From Streptomyces venezuelae (GTDB lineage Bacteria > Actinomycetota > Actinomycetes > Streptomycetales > Streptomycetaceae), in contig NZ_CP029193.1 in the NCBI RefSeq assembly GCF_008642355.1, positions 4,798,001-4,862,000 of the forward strand: a DNA stretch of 64,000 nt, written 5' to 3'. A program made the translations under genes and the position numbers. The stretch's first letter is position 1. The number at the start of each line of letters is the position of its first letter. Below the pieces are notes generated by a model, which saw only the letters and a list, made by a program, of their open reading frames with translations, did not search any database and had not been told where the DNA came from. Below are positions 17,145-26,905 of this stretch, in pieces.

Positions 17145-18347
17145 CTACCCCCGAACCTTGTGCGGGCCCGGAGCCGCATCCGTCGAGCGGTCGCGCCACG
17201 GCAGCTCCGCCGTGATCGTCGTGGGGCCGCCCTCGGGCGACTCGATCACGAAGAGCCCGTCGACCGCGCCGAGCCGGTCGGCGAGCCCCGACATGCCCGT
17301 GCCGCCGTCGAGCCGCGCCCCGCCGCGCCCGTCGTCCCACACCTGGATGAGAAGCCGCTCGTCCGCCCGCCAGACGTCGACGCTCGCGTTCCGCGCCCCG
17401 CTGTGCTTGCTGATGTTCTGCAGCAGCTCGGAGACGGTGAAGTACGCGATGCCCTCGATGGCCGCCGCCGGGCGCGCAGGCAGGTCGGCGGTCACCTTGA
17501 CCGGCACCGTGCAGCGCGAGGCGACCGAGGAGAGGGCGGCGTTCAGGCCGCGGTCGGTGAGGACGGCGGGGTGGATGCCGCGGGCCAGGTCGCGCAGCTC
17601 CTGCAACGCCAGCTTCACCTCGCCGTGCGCCTCGTCGACCATGGAGGCCGCGGCGTCGGGGTCCTCCAGGAGCTTCTCCTTGGCGAGGCCGAGGCCCATG
17701 GCGAGGGCGACGAGGCGGGCCTGCGCGCCGTCGTGCAGGTCGCGTTCGATGCGGCGCAGGTCGGCCGCGGCGGTGTCCACGACCACGCCCCGGTCGGACT
17801 CCAGCTCGGCGATCCGTCGCTCCAACTCGTCGGACGGCGAGAGCAGTCCGCGTACCATCGCCCGGTCCGCGTTGGTGAGCCCACGCGCGATGAAGGGCAG
17901 CACCGGCCAGAGCACGAAGAGTCCGACGGCGACGACGGCGAAGGTCAGCACGCCCCAGGGCAGCCGGATGAACCCGTACAGCATGGTGCGCCAGCCCACC
18001 GGGTCCTTCAAATTCGACCACAGCCGCCCGAGGAAACCCTGCCCCCGGTGCCCCGGCATCGGACTCGGCTCGTCCACGTGCAGGCCCAGCAGCTTCCTGG
18101 CCCGCGCCCGCTCCGCCCTGCCCAGGACGCGCGCGCCGAGCAGCCCCACCGCGAGCAGCGGCAGACCGACCACGGTGACCGTCATGCCGATGCCGATGGA
18201 CAGCACGCTCACCGTGTAGACGAACCCGACGATGCCCATCGGCAGGTTCACCAGGAGGTGGACGATCTCCTTCCAGGTGTAGGCGTCGTACGCGAAGCGT
18301 GCGGGCGGCGGCCGGTCGTCGTGCAGAGGCGTGGTGCGTGCGGTCAT
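17145..18347 (-). CDS. Membrane sensor histidine kinase, HisKA_3 type (copy 2)
   Basis: 400 residues and paralogous to the kinase that follows. From ELESDRGVVVDTAAADLRRIERDLHDGAQARLV to the end the two are nearly identical in most motifs; H205 is the phosphoacceptor, VSELLQNISKHSGARN the N-box and DDGRGGARLDGGTGMSGLADRL the G-box. The sensor region has fewer and different hydrophobic spans (about 28-75 and 122-155), so the two may sense different inputs yet share the regulator, possibly as heterodimers. The ATG at 18347 has only weak ribosome-binding sequence. It is divergent from nuoA, with 222 bases between the starts. Confidence 0.92.
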   Translation of the reverse strand: MTARTTPLHDDRPPPARFAYDAYTWKEIVHLLVNLPMGIVGFVYTVSVLSIGIGMTVTVVGLPLLAVGLLGARVLGRAERARARKLLGLHVDEPSPMPGHRGQGFLGRLWSNLKDPVGWRTMLYGFIRLPWGVLTFAVVAVGLFVLWPVLPFIARGLTNADRAMVRGLLSPSDELERRIAELESDRGVVVDTAAADLRRIERDLHDGAQARLVALAMGLGLAKEKLLEDPDAAASMVDEAHGEVKLALQELRDLARGIHPAVLTDRGLNAALSSVASRCTVPVKVTADLPARPAAAIEGIAYFTVSELLQNISKHSGARNASVDVWRADERLLIQVWDDGRGGARLDGGTGMSGLADRLGAVDGLFVIESPEGGPTTITAELPWRDRSTDAAPGPHKVRG

Positions 18348-18476
18348 ACGCGCCAGGGTGCCCGGCCCGCCGCCGCGGCGCCATGAGGGGGACCGCCCGG
18401 ACGGCCGGGGGATAACCCCACCCCGGTCCGCGCCCCGATCCCGACCCCTGGGGGCGACCGATGCGTGACGCTCTGC

Positions 18477-18504
18477 TTACCGAACCTTTAGCAGGCCCTA
18501 GACT
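18477..18504 (+). promoter_or_regulatory. Candidate promoter of the nuo operon
   Basis: TTACCG (18477-18482), a 16-base spacer and TAGACT (18499-18504) lie 66 bases before nuoA. The -10 is good for a Streptomyces vegetative promoter, the -35 weak. The region is shared with the divergent kinase gene. Confidence 0.4.
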
Positions 18505-18569
18505 CCCGTGCGTACAGATCGTCGAAAAGGGCCAGGAAGGTCAAGGAGTTCAGGGAGTGAGGGGCTGAC

Positions 18570-18959
18570 GTGCACGTGACGAATGTCGCGGCGAGCTACT
18601 ACCAGTCGTACTCCGTCGTCGGACTGCTCGCCGTCGTCGGCGTGCTGTTCGTCGCAGTGGCCTTCGGCGCGGGGCGGCTGCTGCGGCCCGTGGTGCCGAC
18701 CCCGGAGAAACTCCTGACGTACGAGTGCGGCGTCGACCCCGTCGGCGAGGGCTGGGCCCACACCCAGGTCCGCTACTACGTCTACGCGTTCCTCTACGTG
18801 ATCTTCGCCGTCGACTCGATCTTCCTCTTCCCCTGGGCGACGATCTTCGCCGCGCCCGGCTACGGCGCGACGACGCTCGTGGAGATGTTCATCTTCCTCG
18901 GCTTCCTCGCCGTGGGCCTGCTGTACGCATACAAGAAGGGCGTCCTGACGTGGACGTGA
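18570..18959 (+). CDS. nuoA: NADH-quinone oxidoreductase subunit A homologue (second nuo set)
   Basis: 129 residues, three membrane spans. The quinone-side loop carries [16 protein letters not shown], matching the conserved YECG motif of NuoA, and [23 protein letters not shown] follows with the conserved acidic residue in the second span. The GTG at 18570 follows GAGGGG; another GTG at 18576 is possible. It is the first gene of a ten-gene operon with mostly 1-4 base overlaps. NuoA sits at the junction of the membrane arm and the quinone site of complex I. Confidence 0.93.
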   Translation: MHVTNVAASYYQSYSVVGLLAVVGVLFVAVAFGAGRLLRPVVPTPEKLLTYECGVDPVGEGWAHTQVRYYVYAFLYVIFAVDSIFLFPWATIFAAPGYGATTLVEMFIFLGFLAVGLLYAYKKGVLTWT

Positions 18960-19570
18960 CCCCGGAAACCGAAGGGCAGCAGCCGCGGCCCGTGCTGCTC
19001 CCCGAGCCGAAGAGGCTGGGCGCGCTCGCCCGGCTCGCGCCCGAACCCATGAAGGTGGTCCTCAACTGGGGCCGCCGGTACTCCCTCTGGGTCTTCAACT
19101 TCGGCCTCGCCTGCTGCGCCATCGAGTTCATCGCCGCGTCCATGGCACGGCACGACTTCATCCGGCTCGGCGTCATCCCCTTCGCCCCCGGGCCGCGCCA
19201 GGCCGACCTGATGGTCGTCTCCGGCACGGTCACGGACAAGATGGCGCCCGCGGTGAAGCGCCTGTACGAGCAGATGCCCGAGCCGAAGTACGTCATCTCG
19301 TTCGGCGCCTGCTCGAACTGCGGCGGCCCCTACTGGGACTCGTACTCCGTGACCAAGGGCGTCGACCAGATCATCCCGGTCGACGTGTACGTCCCCGGGT
19401 GTCCGCCCCGCCCCGAGGCGCTGCTCCAGGGCATCCTCAAGCTCCAGGAGAAGATCGCGCGCGAGTCCCTGGAGGAGCGGTACGGCAACGGTTCCGGCGC
19501 CCGCCCGTCGGCGGCCGCCCTGCAGAGCGGCCTCGTGCGGCCGCCCGCGCCGGGGGAGGGCACGGCATGA
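18956..19570 (+). CDS. nuoB: NADH-quinone oxidoreductase subunit B homologue
   Basis: 204 residues. NuoB holds the terminal 4Fe-4S cluster N2 next to the quinone site. The ligand cysteines are all visible: the tandem pair in [25 protein letters not shown] and [15 protein letters not shown] at 18956 overlaps the nuoA stop by four bases; GTG 18950 is the alternative. A hydrophilic tail after [15 protein letters not shown] is longer than in E. coli. Presence of the complete N2 ligand set means that this subunit should be able to pass electrons to quinone. Confidence 0.95.
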   Translation: MTPETEGQQPRPVLLPEPKRLGALARLAPEPMKVVLNWGRRYSLWVFNFGLACCAIEFIAASMARHDFIRLGVIPFAPGPRQADLMVVSGTVTDKMAPAVKRLYEQMPEPKYVISFGACSNCGGPYWDSYSVTKGVDQIIPVDVYVPGCPPRPEALLQGILKLQEKIARESLEERYGNGSGARPSAAALQSGLVRPPAPGEGTA

Positions 19571-20739
19571 CCGGCTGGCTGCCGAGCCCCGTCGAGGAGC
19601 TCTTCGGCGCGGAGGCGACCGCCGAGGAGTCGTACGACGTCCTGACCGTCGACGTCCCCCCGTCCTCCTGGACCACGGCCCTGAACACCGCCCGCACCAC
19701 CCTCGCCTGCACCTACTTCGACTGGTTGAGCGCGGTCGACGAACCCGGCACGGGCTTCCGCGTCGCCGCCCACGTCGTCGCGCTCGCTCCCGTACGCCGC
19801 CTCCTCATCCGTACGACGGTCGCCCACGAAGCCCCCGTGCTCGCCTCCGCGGTCGACGTGTACGCGGGCGCCGCCTGGCACGAGCGCGAGACCCACGAGA
19901 TGTTCGGCGTGACGTTCGAGGGCCACCCCGGACTGACCCCGCTGCTCCTGCCCGAGAGCTTCGAGGGCCACCCCCTCCGCAAGGACTTCGTGCTCGCGGC
20001 CCGCGTCGCGAAGGCCTGGCCGGGGGCCAAGGAGCCGGGCGAGTCGGAGCACGGCGGCCCCAAGCGCCGCCAGATGCTGCCGCCCGGCGTACCCGACCCG
20101 AACGAATGGGGTCCCCTGAAGGGCCAGCTCCCGGCGGCCCCGGCCCGCCCGGCCCGCGGCGCGGGCCGCGCCGCGGGTGCGGGTGCGGGCTCTCGCGCGG
20201 GTGCGGGCGCGAGTGAACGCCCGCCGCGCCGGACCCGCTCGGTCAGCCAGGGCTCGGCGAGCCAGGCGGCCCCCGAAGCACCGGCACAACCCGCGGCGAC
20301 TGCGACTCCGGAGACGCCGGACGCTCCCGCCCGCCCCGCGCGCCGCACCCGCAGCGCGAGCCAGGGCTCGGCATCCCAACGACCGGCCACCCCGGAACCG
20401 ACGACCCCGGCCCCGGAACCGACGACCCCGGCCCCGGAAACCGCCCCCGAGCCGAAGGCCACCCCCGAGCCGAAGTCCGACGCCCCGTGGCACCACGCCC
20501 GTCCGGCATTCGCGGACCCGGAGCAGCCGAAGCCCACGCCCGAGCCGGAGACCCCCCGCACCAAAGAAGCTGAGAAGACCAGGGAAACCAGGGAAACCAG
20601 GGAAACCAGGGAGACCAGGGAGACCAGGGAAACCGGACAGGCCGGACACACAGGACAGGCCGAAGACGCCGGTAACGCCCCCGGGGACACCGGCAATACT
20701 CCCGGAGACACCGGCGACACCCCCGGAGGCACCGAGTGA
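19567..20739 (+). CDS. nuoC: NADH-quinone oxidoreductase subunit C homologue with long disordered tail
   Basis: 390 residues. The NuoC core (about 1-190) has the family signature [18 protein letters not shown] followed by [16 protein letters not shown] near 145. A low-complexity tail of about 195 residues follows: Ala/Gly/Arg repeats, two copies of RTRS(V/A)SQGSASQ, Pro/Glu/Thr repeats ([16 protein letters not shown]), a run of six ETR triplets near 340, then [18 protein letters not shown]. NuoC normally ends after its core or is fused to NuoD; here nuoD is absent, and the next gene is nuoH. The ATG overlaps the nuoB stop (ATGA). The core should bind NuoD and NuoB; the role of the tail is unknown. 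Confidence 0.93.
   Translation: MTGWLPSPVEELFGAEATAEESYDVLTVDVPPSSWTTALNTARTTLACTYFDWLSAVDEPGTGFRVAAHVVALAPVRRLLIRTTVAHEAPVLASAVDVYAGAAWHERETHEMFGVTFEGHPGLTPLLLPESFEGHPLRKDFVLAARVAKAWPGAKEPGESEHGGPKRRQMLPPGVPDPNEWGPLKGQLPAAPARPARGAGRAAGAGAGSRAGAGASERPPRRTRSVSQGSASQAAPEAPAQPAATATPETPDAPARPARRTRSASQGSASQRPATPEPTTPAPEPTTPAPETAPEPKATPEPKSDAPWHHARPAFADPEQPKPTPEPETPRTKEAEKTRETRETRETRETRETRETGQAGHTGQAEDAGNAPGDTGNTPGDTGDTPGGTE
20578..20634 (+). repeat. 9-bp tandem repeat in nuoC encoding (ETR)6
   Basis: ACCAGGGAA or ACCAGGGAG repeats six times in frame, giving ETRETR and so on. The unit is a multiple of three, so copy-number change would keep the nuoC frame and the overlapping nuoH start. Confidence 0.9.
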
Positions 20740-21704
20740 ACGACGCCCTCGACGTCGCCCTGCGCCTTGTCATCGTCTTCGCCGTGTTCCTGGTCCTCCC
20801 CCTCGTCGTCGGCCAGACCGAGCACAAGGTGATGGCCCACATGCAGGGACGCCTCGGCCCGATGCACGCGGGCGGCTTCCACGGCTGGGCACAACTCGTC
20901 GCCGACGGCGTCAAGTTCGCCCAGAAGGAAGACGTCGTCCCCGCCGAGGCCGACCGCCGTGTCTTCCAGCTCGCACCCGCCATCGCCTTGCTGCCCTACC
21001 TCCTCGTCCTGATCGCCATCCCGATCGGCCCCGGCGAGGGCGCGGTCGGGGAGGTTGTCGACGCGGGCATCTTCTTCGTGCTCGCGGTGATGGGTGTCGG
21101 AGTACTCGGCTCGCTCATGGCCGGCTGGGCCAGCGCCAACAAGTTCTCCCTCCTCGGCGGCCTCCGCACCGCCGCCCAGCTCCTCGCGTACGAACTCCCG
21201 ATGCTGCTCGCCGCCGCCTCCGTCGCGATGGCCGCGGGCACGGTCTCCCTGCCCGGCATCGTCGACGCCTTCGAGTGGTGGTGGCTGCCCTGGCAGATCG
21301 TCGGCGCGCTCGTGTTCTTCGTCGCGGGCCTCGCCGAACTGCAGCGCCCGCCCTTCGACATGCCGGTCGCCGACTCCGAGATCATCTTCGGTGCCTACAC
21401 CGAGTACACGGGCCTGCGTTTCGCCCTCTTCCTCCTCGCCGAGTACGCCGGAATCGTCGTCCTGTGCGGCCTGACCACCGTCCTCTTCCTGGGCGGCTGG
21501 CACGGACCCTGGGGCGCCGACGGTCTCGGCTGGGTCTGGACCCTGCTGAAGACGGCCGTCCTCGCCTTCGTCGTGATCTGGCTGCGCGTGTCCTACCCCC
21601 GTCTCCGTGAGGACCAGCTCCAGAAGCTCTCCTGGACCCTCCTCGTCCCGCTCGCCCTCGCGCAGATCGCGCTCACCGGAATCGTGAAGGTGGCGATCAA
21701 CTGA
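20736..21704 (+). CDS. nuoH: NADH-quinone oxidoreductase subunit H homologue
   Basis: 322 residues with about eight membrane spans. NuoH forms the quinone chamber and the first part of the proton path. Conserved features include [18 protein letters not shown] after the first span, and the loop [29 protein letters not shown] matching the AExxRxPFDL-EAESE quinone-loop motif. GTG start overlaps the nuoC stop by four bases. The acidic pattern of the loop is kept although the usual NR is QR here, so it is probably functional. Confidence 0.95.
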   Translation: MNDALDVALRLVIVFAVFLVLPLVVGQTEHKVMAHMQGRLGPMHAGGFHGWAQLVADGVKFAQKEDVVPAEADRRVFQLAPAIALLPYLLVLIAIPIGPGEGAVGEVVDAGIFFVLAVMGVGVLGSLMAGWASANKFSLLGGLRTAAQLLAYELPMLLAAASVAMAAGTVSLPGIVDAFEWWWLPWQIVGALVFFVAGLAELQRPPFDMPVADSEIIFGAYTEYTGLRFALFLLAEYAGIVVLCGLTTVLFLGGWHGPWGADGLGWVWTLLKTAVLAFVVIWLRVSYPRLREDQLQKLSWTLLVPLALAQIALTGIVKVAIN

Positions 21705-22267
21705 TGCCCCCGATCCCAGGCTCGGGCCTCGCCAAGGGCCTCGCCGTCACCCTGCGCACGATGACGAAGAAGACCGTCACCGAGCAGTACCCCGAGCACC
21801 AGCCCGAACTTCCGCCCCGCACCCGCGGCGTCATCGGACTCTTCGAGGAGAACTGCACGGTCTGCATGCTCTGCGCCCGTGAGTGCCCCGACTGGTGCAT
21901 CTACATCGACTCCCACAAGGAGACGGTCCCGCCCGCCGCCCCCGGCGGCCGCGAGCGCAGCCGCAACGTCCTCGACCGCTTCGCCATCGACTTCGCCCTC
22001 TGCATGTACTGCGGCATCTGCATCGAGGTCTGCCCCTTCGACGCCCTCTTCTGGTCGCCCGAGTTCGAGTACGCCGAGACCGACATCCACGAACTCACCC
22101 ACGAGCGCGACAAGCTCCGCGAGTGGATGTGGACGGTCCCGGCCCCGCCCGCCCTGGACCCCGCCGCCGAGGAGCCGAAGGAACTCGCCGCCGCCCGCAA
22201 GACGGCGGAAAAGCTGGCCGCGACCTCGGCAGTCGCTGAGGCCGACACGAAGGGCGAGGAGTCGTGA
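21704..22267 (+). CDS. nuoI: NADH-quinone oxidoreductase subunit I homologue (2x 4Fe-4S)
   Basis: 187 residues. Two 4Fe-4S binding motifs are intact: [19 protein letters not shown] and [21 protein letters not shown]. NuoI normally carries clusters N6a and N6b that connect the peripheral NuoG/NuoE/NuoF module to NuoB. With those modules missing from this operon, NuoI is the most exposed cluster carrier and the likely docking site for ferredoxin. ATG overlaps the nuoH stop by one base (TGATG). An Ala/Lys/Glu-rich tail of about 40 residues ends the protein. Confidence 0.95.
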   Translation: MPPIPGSGLAKGLAVTLRTMTKKTVTEQYPEHQPELPPRTRGVIGLFEENCTVCMLCARECPDWCIYIDSHKETVPPAAPGGRERSRNVLDRFAIDFALCMYCGICIEVCPFDALFWSPEFEYAETDIHELTHERDKLREWMWTVPAPPALDPAAEEPKELAAARKTAEKLAATSAVAEADTKGEES

Positions 22268-22872
22268 CCATCGCCGCCGAAACACAGGGCTTCCTGTCCC
22301 CGACAGGCGTCGAGATCGCCTTCCTCCTGGTCGGTCTCGTCACCCTCGGCGCGGCCGTCATCACGGTCACGACCCGGCAGCTGGTCCACGCCGCGCTGTG
22401 GCTGGTGGTCGCGCTCGGCGGGCTCGCCGTCGAGTACCTCCTCCTGACCGCCGAGTTCATCGCCTGGGTCCAGGTCCTCATCTACGTCGGTTCCGTCGTC
22501 GTACTCCTCCTCTTCGGACTGATGCTCACCCGGGCGCCCATCGGCCGTTCCCCGGAAGCCGATTCGGGCAACCGCCCGGTCGCGCTCGCGGTGGCCCTCG
22601 TCGCCGCGGCCGCCCTGGTCTGGGTCGTCGTGGACGCGTTCCGCACCACGGTGATCGACCTGGGCGGCGCCGCCCAAGGCTCCACCGACGTGACCGGCTC
22701 GATCCTCTTCCGGCACTGGGTGCTTCCCTTCGAAGCCCTCTCGGTCCTCCTCCTCGCCGCCCTCGTCGGCGCGATCGTCCTGTCCCGCAAGAACACCGCC
22801 CAGGACCAGACCCAAGGCCGGCCCCAGGACCAGACCCGAGCCCGGCCCCAGGACCAGGAGGAGAACAACTGA
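22264..22872 (+). CDS. nuoJ: NADH-quinone oxidoreductase subunit J homologue
   Basis: 202 residues with five spans. [46 protein letters not shown] is the conserved NuoJ core, including the span with a pi-bulge. The end is a short charged repeat ([23 protein letters not shown]), unlike standard NuoJ, which ends soon after the last span. GTG start overlaps nuoI by four bases. Confidence 0.93.
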   Translation: MTIAAETQGFLSPTGVEIAFLLVGLVTLGAAVITVTTRQLVHAALWLVVALGGLAVEYLLLTAEFIAWVQVLIYVGSVVVLLLFGLMLTRAPIGRSPEADSGNRPVALAVALVAAAALVWVVVDAFRTTVIDLGGAAQGSTDVTGSILFRHWVLPFEALSVLLLAALVGAIVLSRKNTAQDQTQGRPQDQTRARPQDQEENN

Positions 22873-23297
22873 TGCACCTCCACCTCGCCTATCCCGCGGT
22901 CCTGGCCGTCCTTCTCTTCTGCGTCGGCCTGTACGGCGTCCTCGCCCGGCGCAACGCGATCCTGGTCCTGATGTCCGTCGAGCTGATGCTCAACGCCGTC
23001 AACCTCAACCTGGTCGCCTTCGACGTCTGGCTCCGCGACTCCCTCCACGCAGGGCAGGCCCTGACCCTCTTCACCATCGCCATCGCCGCCGCCGAGATCG
23101 GCATCGGCCTCGCGATCGTCCTGGCCGTCTACCGCAACCGCGGCAGCTCCGCCGTCGACGACCTCCGCGACACCGCCGAGCGCCCTGACGATGATCCGGG
23201 CGACGCCCCGGATGACAGCGACGGCAACCGAGACGACGGTCCGGGCGCCCCCGACGCAGAGGCCGCACCGGCGCAGAAGGCTGAGGCCACCGCGTGA
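22872..23297 (+). CDS. nuoK: NADH-quinone oxidoreductase subunit K homologue with acidic tail
   Basis: 141 residues; three spans contain the conserved [19 protein letters not shown] (with the key Glu) and [17 protein letters not shown] (second key Glu), needed for proton transfer. The family is normally about 100 residues. Here an acidic Asp/Pro/Gly tail of some 40 residues follows [20 protein letters not shown] overlaps the nuoJ stop by one base. Confidence 0.93.
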   Translation: MHLHLAYPAVLAVLLFCVGLYGVLARRNAILVLMSVELMLNAVNLNLVAFDVWLRDSLHAGQALTLFTIAIAAAEIGIGLAIVLAVYRNRGSSAVDDLRDTAERPDDDPGDAPDDSDGNRDDGPGAPDAEAAPAQKAEATA

Positions 23298-25303
23298 CCA
23301 CGACCACCCTCGCCGTCCTCGTCCCTCTCCTTCCGTTCCTGGGCGCGGCCGCGGGTCTGCTCCTCGGCCGGCGCATCCCCGGTCTCGTACGCCCCCTCGC
23401 CGTCCTGCCCACACTGACGGCGCTCCTGCTCGCCGTGCTCGTGGCGGTCCGTCAGGGCGGCGGCACCGGCGGCGGAACGGCCCCGGTCGACGCCGCCACC
23501 GAGCTCACCCCGACCGGCTCGGTCCCCATCGAGCTCGCTCTGCACATCGACGGCTTCGCCGCCCTCGTCGCCGTCCTGGTCGGCGTCGTCGCGTCGTGCG
23601 TGCAGATCTACTCGACGGGCTACCTCCGCGAGGACCCGCGCTACCCCTCGTACGCCGCACTCGTCTCCCTCTTCACCTCCGCGATGCTGCTCGTCGTCTA
23701 CTCCGGCGACCTGATGGTGCTCCTGGTCGGCTGGGAGATCATGGGCATCTGCTCGTACTTCCTCGTCGGCCACTACTGGGAGACTCCCGAGGCGCGCGCC
23801 GCTTCCCTGAAGGCCTTCCTCGTCACCAAACTCGGCGACGTCCCCTTCCTGATCGGCCTGTTCGCACTCGCCGCCGACACGGGCTCCTTCCGCATCACCA
23901 CGATCCTGTCGACGGTCGCGGACAACGGCCTGGACCACCCGACGCTGATCGCCCTGCTGCTGCTCGCGGGCGTCGCCGGCAAGTCGGCGCAGTTCCCGCT
24001 CCACACCTGGCTGCCCGACGCGATGGCAGGCCCCACGCCCGTCTCCGCGCTGATCCACGCCGCGACGATGGTCGCCGCCGGTGTCTACTTCGTGGCCCGG
24101 CTCCTCCCCGTCTTCGCCCTCTCCGGCGCGGCCCTGGTCGTCCTCGCCGTCATGGCCGCCGTCACCATGGCCGGCTCGGCACTCGCCGCGCTCGCCCAGG
24201 ACGACATCAAGCGCGTCCTCGCGTACTCGACGATCGGTCAGCTCGGCTACATGACCGGCGCCCTCGCCGTCGGCGACCGCGGCGCCGCCGTCTTCCACCT
24301 CCTGTCGCACGGCGCCTTCAAGGCGCTCCTGTTCCTCGCGGCGGGCGTGATCATCCACGCCGCCGGCACCAACTCGCTGGCCGCCATGTCCCGCATGGGC
24401 GGTCTGCGCGACCGGATCCCCGACGCGTACTGGACGATGACCGTGGCGCTCCTCGCGCTCGCCGCGATCCCGCCGTTCAGCGGCTTCTTCTCCAAGGAGG
24501 CGGTGCTCGGCGCCGCCGAGCACACGGCCACCGGCCACGCCGAGTCCGTGCCCACCGCGGCGGGCTGGATCGTCCTCGTCGCCGGTCTGCTCACCGCCCT
24601 CCTCACCGCCGCCTACGCGACGCGCCTGTGGCTGCTCGCCTTCCACGGCCGGGGAGACCGGGCCCCCGACCACGGGCGCCAGCCCGTCGCCATGACCGCC
24701 GTGCTCTGGGTGCTCGCCGTGCCCTCCCTCGCCTTCGGTCTCGCCGTCGGTGCCCTGCCGGACTGGTTCGACGGCCACTCGCTCGCCCCGACGCTCGCCA
24801 CCTCCGTGCTCGGCACGGGCGTCGCGCTCGTCGGTGCCCTGCTCACCTATGGCGCGTGGCGGCACACGACGGCTCTCGCCGCCCGCGTCCCGATGGGCGC
24901 GGTCGCCGCGACCCCGGACGGTGACGGAGCCCAGGTCGAAGCGGAGGCCATCGCCACCCACACACCCGCGTACGGAGACGTCGCCTCGGCGCCGGACCCG
25001 GCCGACCCCGGCCGCCTGCTGCTCGGCCCACTGCACCGGCACGCCGCCGCGGGCTTCCACCTCGACGCCGTCTACACCGCCCTGTTCGTACGCCCCGTCC
25101 GCGCCGCGGCGAGCCTGGTCCGCTTCCTGGACCGCGAGGTCGTCGAGACGTACGTGCGCGGCGCCGGCGCCGCACCCCGCTGGCTCGGCGCGGCCGTCCG
25201 CCGCGCGCAGACCGGCAACGTGCAGACCTATCTGAGCGCGCTGCTCGCAGGCACGGTCGTCCTGGCCGTCGCCGCCGTCCTCGTCGCCACCGCCGGAGCG
25301 TGA
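23294..25303 (+). CDS. nuoL: NADH-quinone oxidoreductase subunit L homologue (antiporter-like)
   Basis: 669 residues, about 14 core spans followed by a long lateral-helix region and a last span. The antiporter-type motif [37 protein letters not shown] carries the channel Lys, and [18 protein letters not shown] holds the key Glu. NuoL is the distal proton pump of complex I. GTG start overlaps nuoK by four bases. Full length and key charges argue for a working pump rather than a decayed one. Confidence 0.95.
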   Translation: MTTTTLAVLVPLLPFLGAAAGLLLGRRIPGLVRPLAVLPTLTALLLAVLVAVRQGGGTGGGTAPVDAATELTPTGSVPIELALHIDGFAALVAVLVGVVASCVQIYSTGYLREDPRYPSYAALVSLFTSAMLLVVYSGDLMVLLVGWEIMGICSYFLVGHYWETPEARAASLKAFLVTKLGDVPFLIGLFALAADTGSFRITTILSTVADNGLDHPTLIALLLLAGVAGKSAQFPLHTWLPDAMAGPTPVSALIHAATMVAAGVYFVARLLPVFALSGAALVVLAVMAAVTMAGSALAALAQDDIKRVLAYSTIGQLGYMTGALAVGDRGAAVFHLLSHGAFKALLFLAAGVIIHAAGTNSLAAMSRMGGLRDRIPDAYWTMTVALLALAAIPPFSGFFSKEAVLGAAEHTATGHAESVPTAAGWIVLVAGLLTALLTAAYATRLWLLAFHGRGDRAPDHGRQPVAMTAVLWVLAVPSLAFGLAVGALPDWFDGHSLAPTLATSVLGTGVALVGALLTYGAWRHTTALAARVPMGAVAATPDGDGAQVEAEAIATHTPAYGDVASAPDPADPGRLLLGPLHRHAAAGFHLDAVYTALFVRPVRAAASLVRFLDREVVETYVRGAGAAPRWLGAAVRRAQTGNVQTYLSALLAGTVVLAVAAVLVATAGA

Positions 25304-25309
25304 GCAGCC

Positions 25310-26905
25310 GTGATCGGTATCAGTGAGTCCGTGATGCAGTTTCTTCTGGCGTTGATCGTCGTCGGCCCGCTCATCGGCGCCGTGGCCGCTCTCCTGCCGG
25401 CCCCGCCCGGACTGAAGGGAAAGTCGCCCGACCAGGCCGTGCTGCGCCACGGCGTGAGCGTGACCGGCGTGATTCTGCTCGCCGCGATCGTCCTCGCGCT
25501 CGGCTTCGACCACGACCAGCCGTCGAAGATGCAGGCCACGACCGATATCAGCTGGATCCCCGCACTCGACGTGCGCATCCATCTCGGCATCGACGGCATC
25601 TCGCTCCCCCTTCTGGTCCTGACCGCGCTGCTGACGTTCCTGTGCGCGCTGTACTCCTATTGCAAAATGCCGGCCGGGCCTTCCCCCAAGGCCTTCGTCG
25701 CACTGATCCTCATGCTCGAGTCCGGCACCCTCGCGACCTTCGCCGTCCTCGATCTGCTGTTGTTCTTCCTGGCGTTCGAGGTGGTGCTCATCCCGATGTA
25801 CTTCCTCATCGCCCGCTGGGGCGGTGAGCAACGCGTCCAGGCCGCCTGGAAGTTCATCCTCTACACACTGCTCGGCTCCGTCGTCATGCTGCTGGGCCTG
25901 CTCCTCATCGGGCTCAAGTCCGGCACATTCGACATGGTGGCACTCGCCACTGACAACGGCCGGAACCTGACCACATCCGTGCAGGTCATCGCGGTTCTGG
26001 CGATCGGCATCGGGCTCGCGGTCAAGACGCCGATGTGGCCGCTGCACAGCTGGCTGCCCGACGCCCACACCGCCGCGCCGACCGTCGGATCGGTGTTGCT
26101 GGCCGGCGTCATGCTGAAGATGGGTACGTACGGGTTCGTCCGGATCGTCCTGCCCATCGCGCCGGACGGAATGCGGGAGTTCGCGCCGTACCTCGCGGCC
26201 TTCGCGGTCGTCGGCATCATCTACGGCTCCCTCGCCTGCCTCGCGCTCGCCAAGCAGGGCGCGAAGGGCGACCTCAAGCGCCTCATCGCGTACTCGTCCG
26301 TCGGCCACATGGGCTTCGTCCTGCTCGGCATCGCCACGATGAGCCCCACCGGCGTGAACGGCGCCCTGTTCGCCAACATCGCCCACGGCCTCATCACCGG
26401 CCTGCTCTTCTTCCTGGTCGGCGCGCTGAAGGACCGCACCGGTACGACCGACCTCGACACCCTCGCGCAGGGCTCCGGCGCCGCGCTCTACGGCAAGGCG
26501 CCGCGCCTCGGCGGACTCCTCGCCTTCGGCGCCGTCGCCTCGCTCGGCCTGCCGGGCCTCGCAGGGTTCTGGGGCGAAATGCTGGCGCTGTTCGGCGCGT
26601 TCGAGCCCGCCCCCGACCTCAGCCGGCCCGCCTTCCTCACCTTCATGGCGATCGCCGCCTTCGGCACGCTGCTCACGGCCGCGTACATGCTCATCGTCGT
26701 ACGCCGTGTCTGCATGGGCCCGATGCCGCAGACCACCACGGCCGACGAGCCCGCGCCCAAGGCCCTCCCCGACGTCCGCGGCTACGAGTTCGCCGCCTGG
26801 ACCCCGCTCGTCGCCCTCACCGTCCTCGCCGGACTCTGGCCCGCGGCTCTCCTCGGCCTGACCGACCCGGCCGTGCAGAAGCTCCTCACTGGAGGCAAGT
26901 CGTGA
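25310..26905 (+). CDS. nuoM: NADH-quinone oxidoreductase subunit M homologue (antiporter-like)
   Basis: 531 residues, about 14 spans. Key motifs: LFFLAFEVVLIPMYFLIARWGG with the pump Glu and VKTPMWPLHSWLPDAHTAAPTVGSVLLAGVMLKMGTYG with the channel Lys. The GTG at 25310 is six bases after the nuoL stop, the only real gap in the operon; an in-frame ATG at 25334 is the alternative. It forms the middle proton channel of the membrane arm. Confidence 0.95.
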   Translation: MIGISESVMQFLLALIVVGPLIGAVAALLPAPPGLKGKSPDQAVLRHGVSVTGVILLAAIVLALGFDHDQPSKMQATTDISWIPALDVRIHLGIDGISLPLLVLTALLTFLCALYSYCKMPAGPSPKAFVALILMLESGTLATFAVLDLLLFFLAFEVVLIPMYFLIARWGGEQRVQAAWKFILYTLLGSVVMLLGLLLIGLKSGTFDMVALATDNGRNLTTSVQVIAVLAIGIGLAVKTPMWPLHSWLPDAHTAAPTVGSVLLAGVMLKMGTYGFVRIVLPIAPDGMREFAPYLAAFAVVGIIYGSLACLALAKQGAKGDLKRLIAYSSVGHMGFVLLGIATMSPTGVNGALFANIAHGLITGLLFFLVGALKDRTGTTDLDTLAQGSGAALYGKAPRLGGLLAFGAVASLGLPGLAGFWGEMLALFGAFEPAPDLSRPAFLTFMAIAAFGTLLTAAYMLIVVRRVCMGPMPQTTTADEPAPKALPDVRGYEFAAWTPLVALTVLAGLWPAALLGLTDPAVQKLLTGGKS

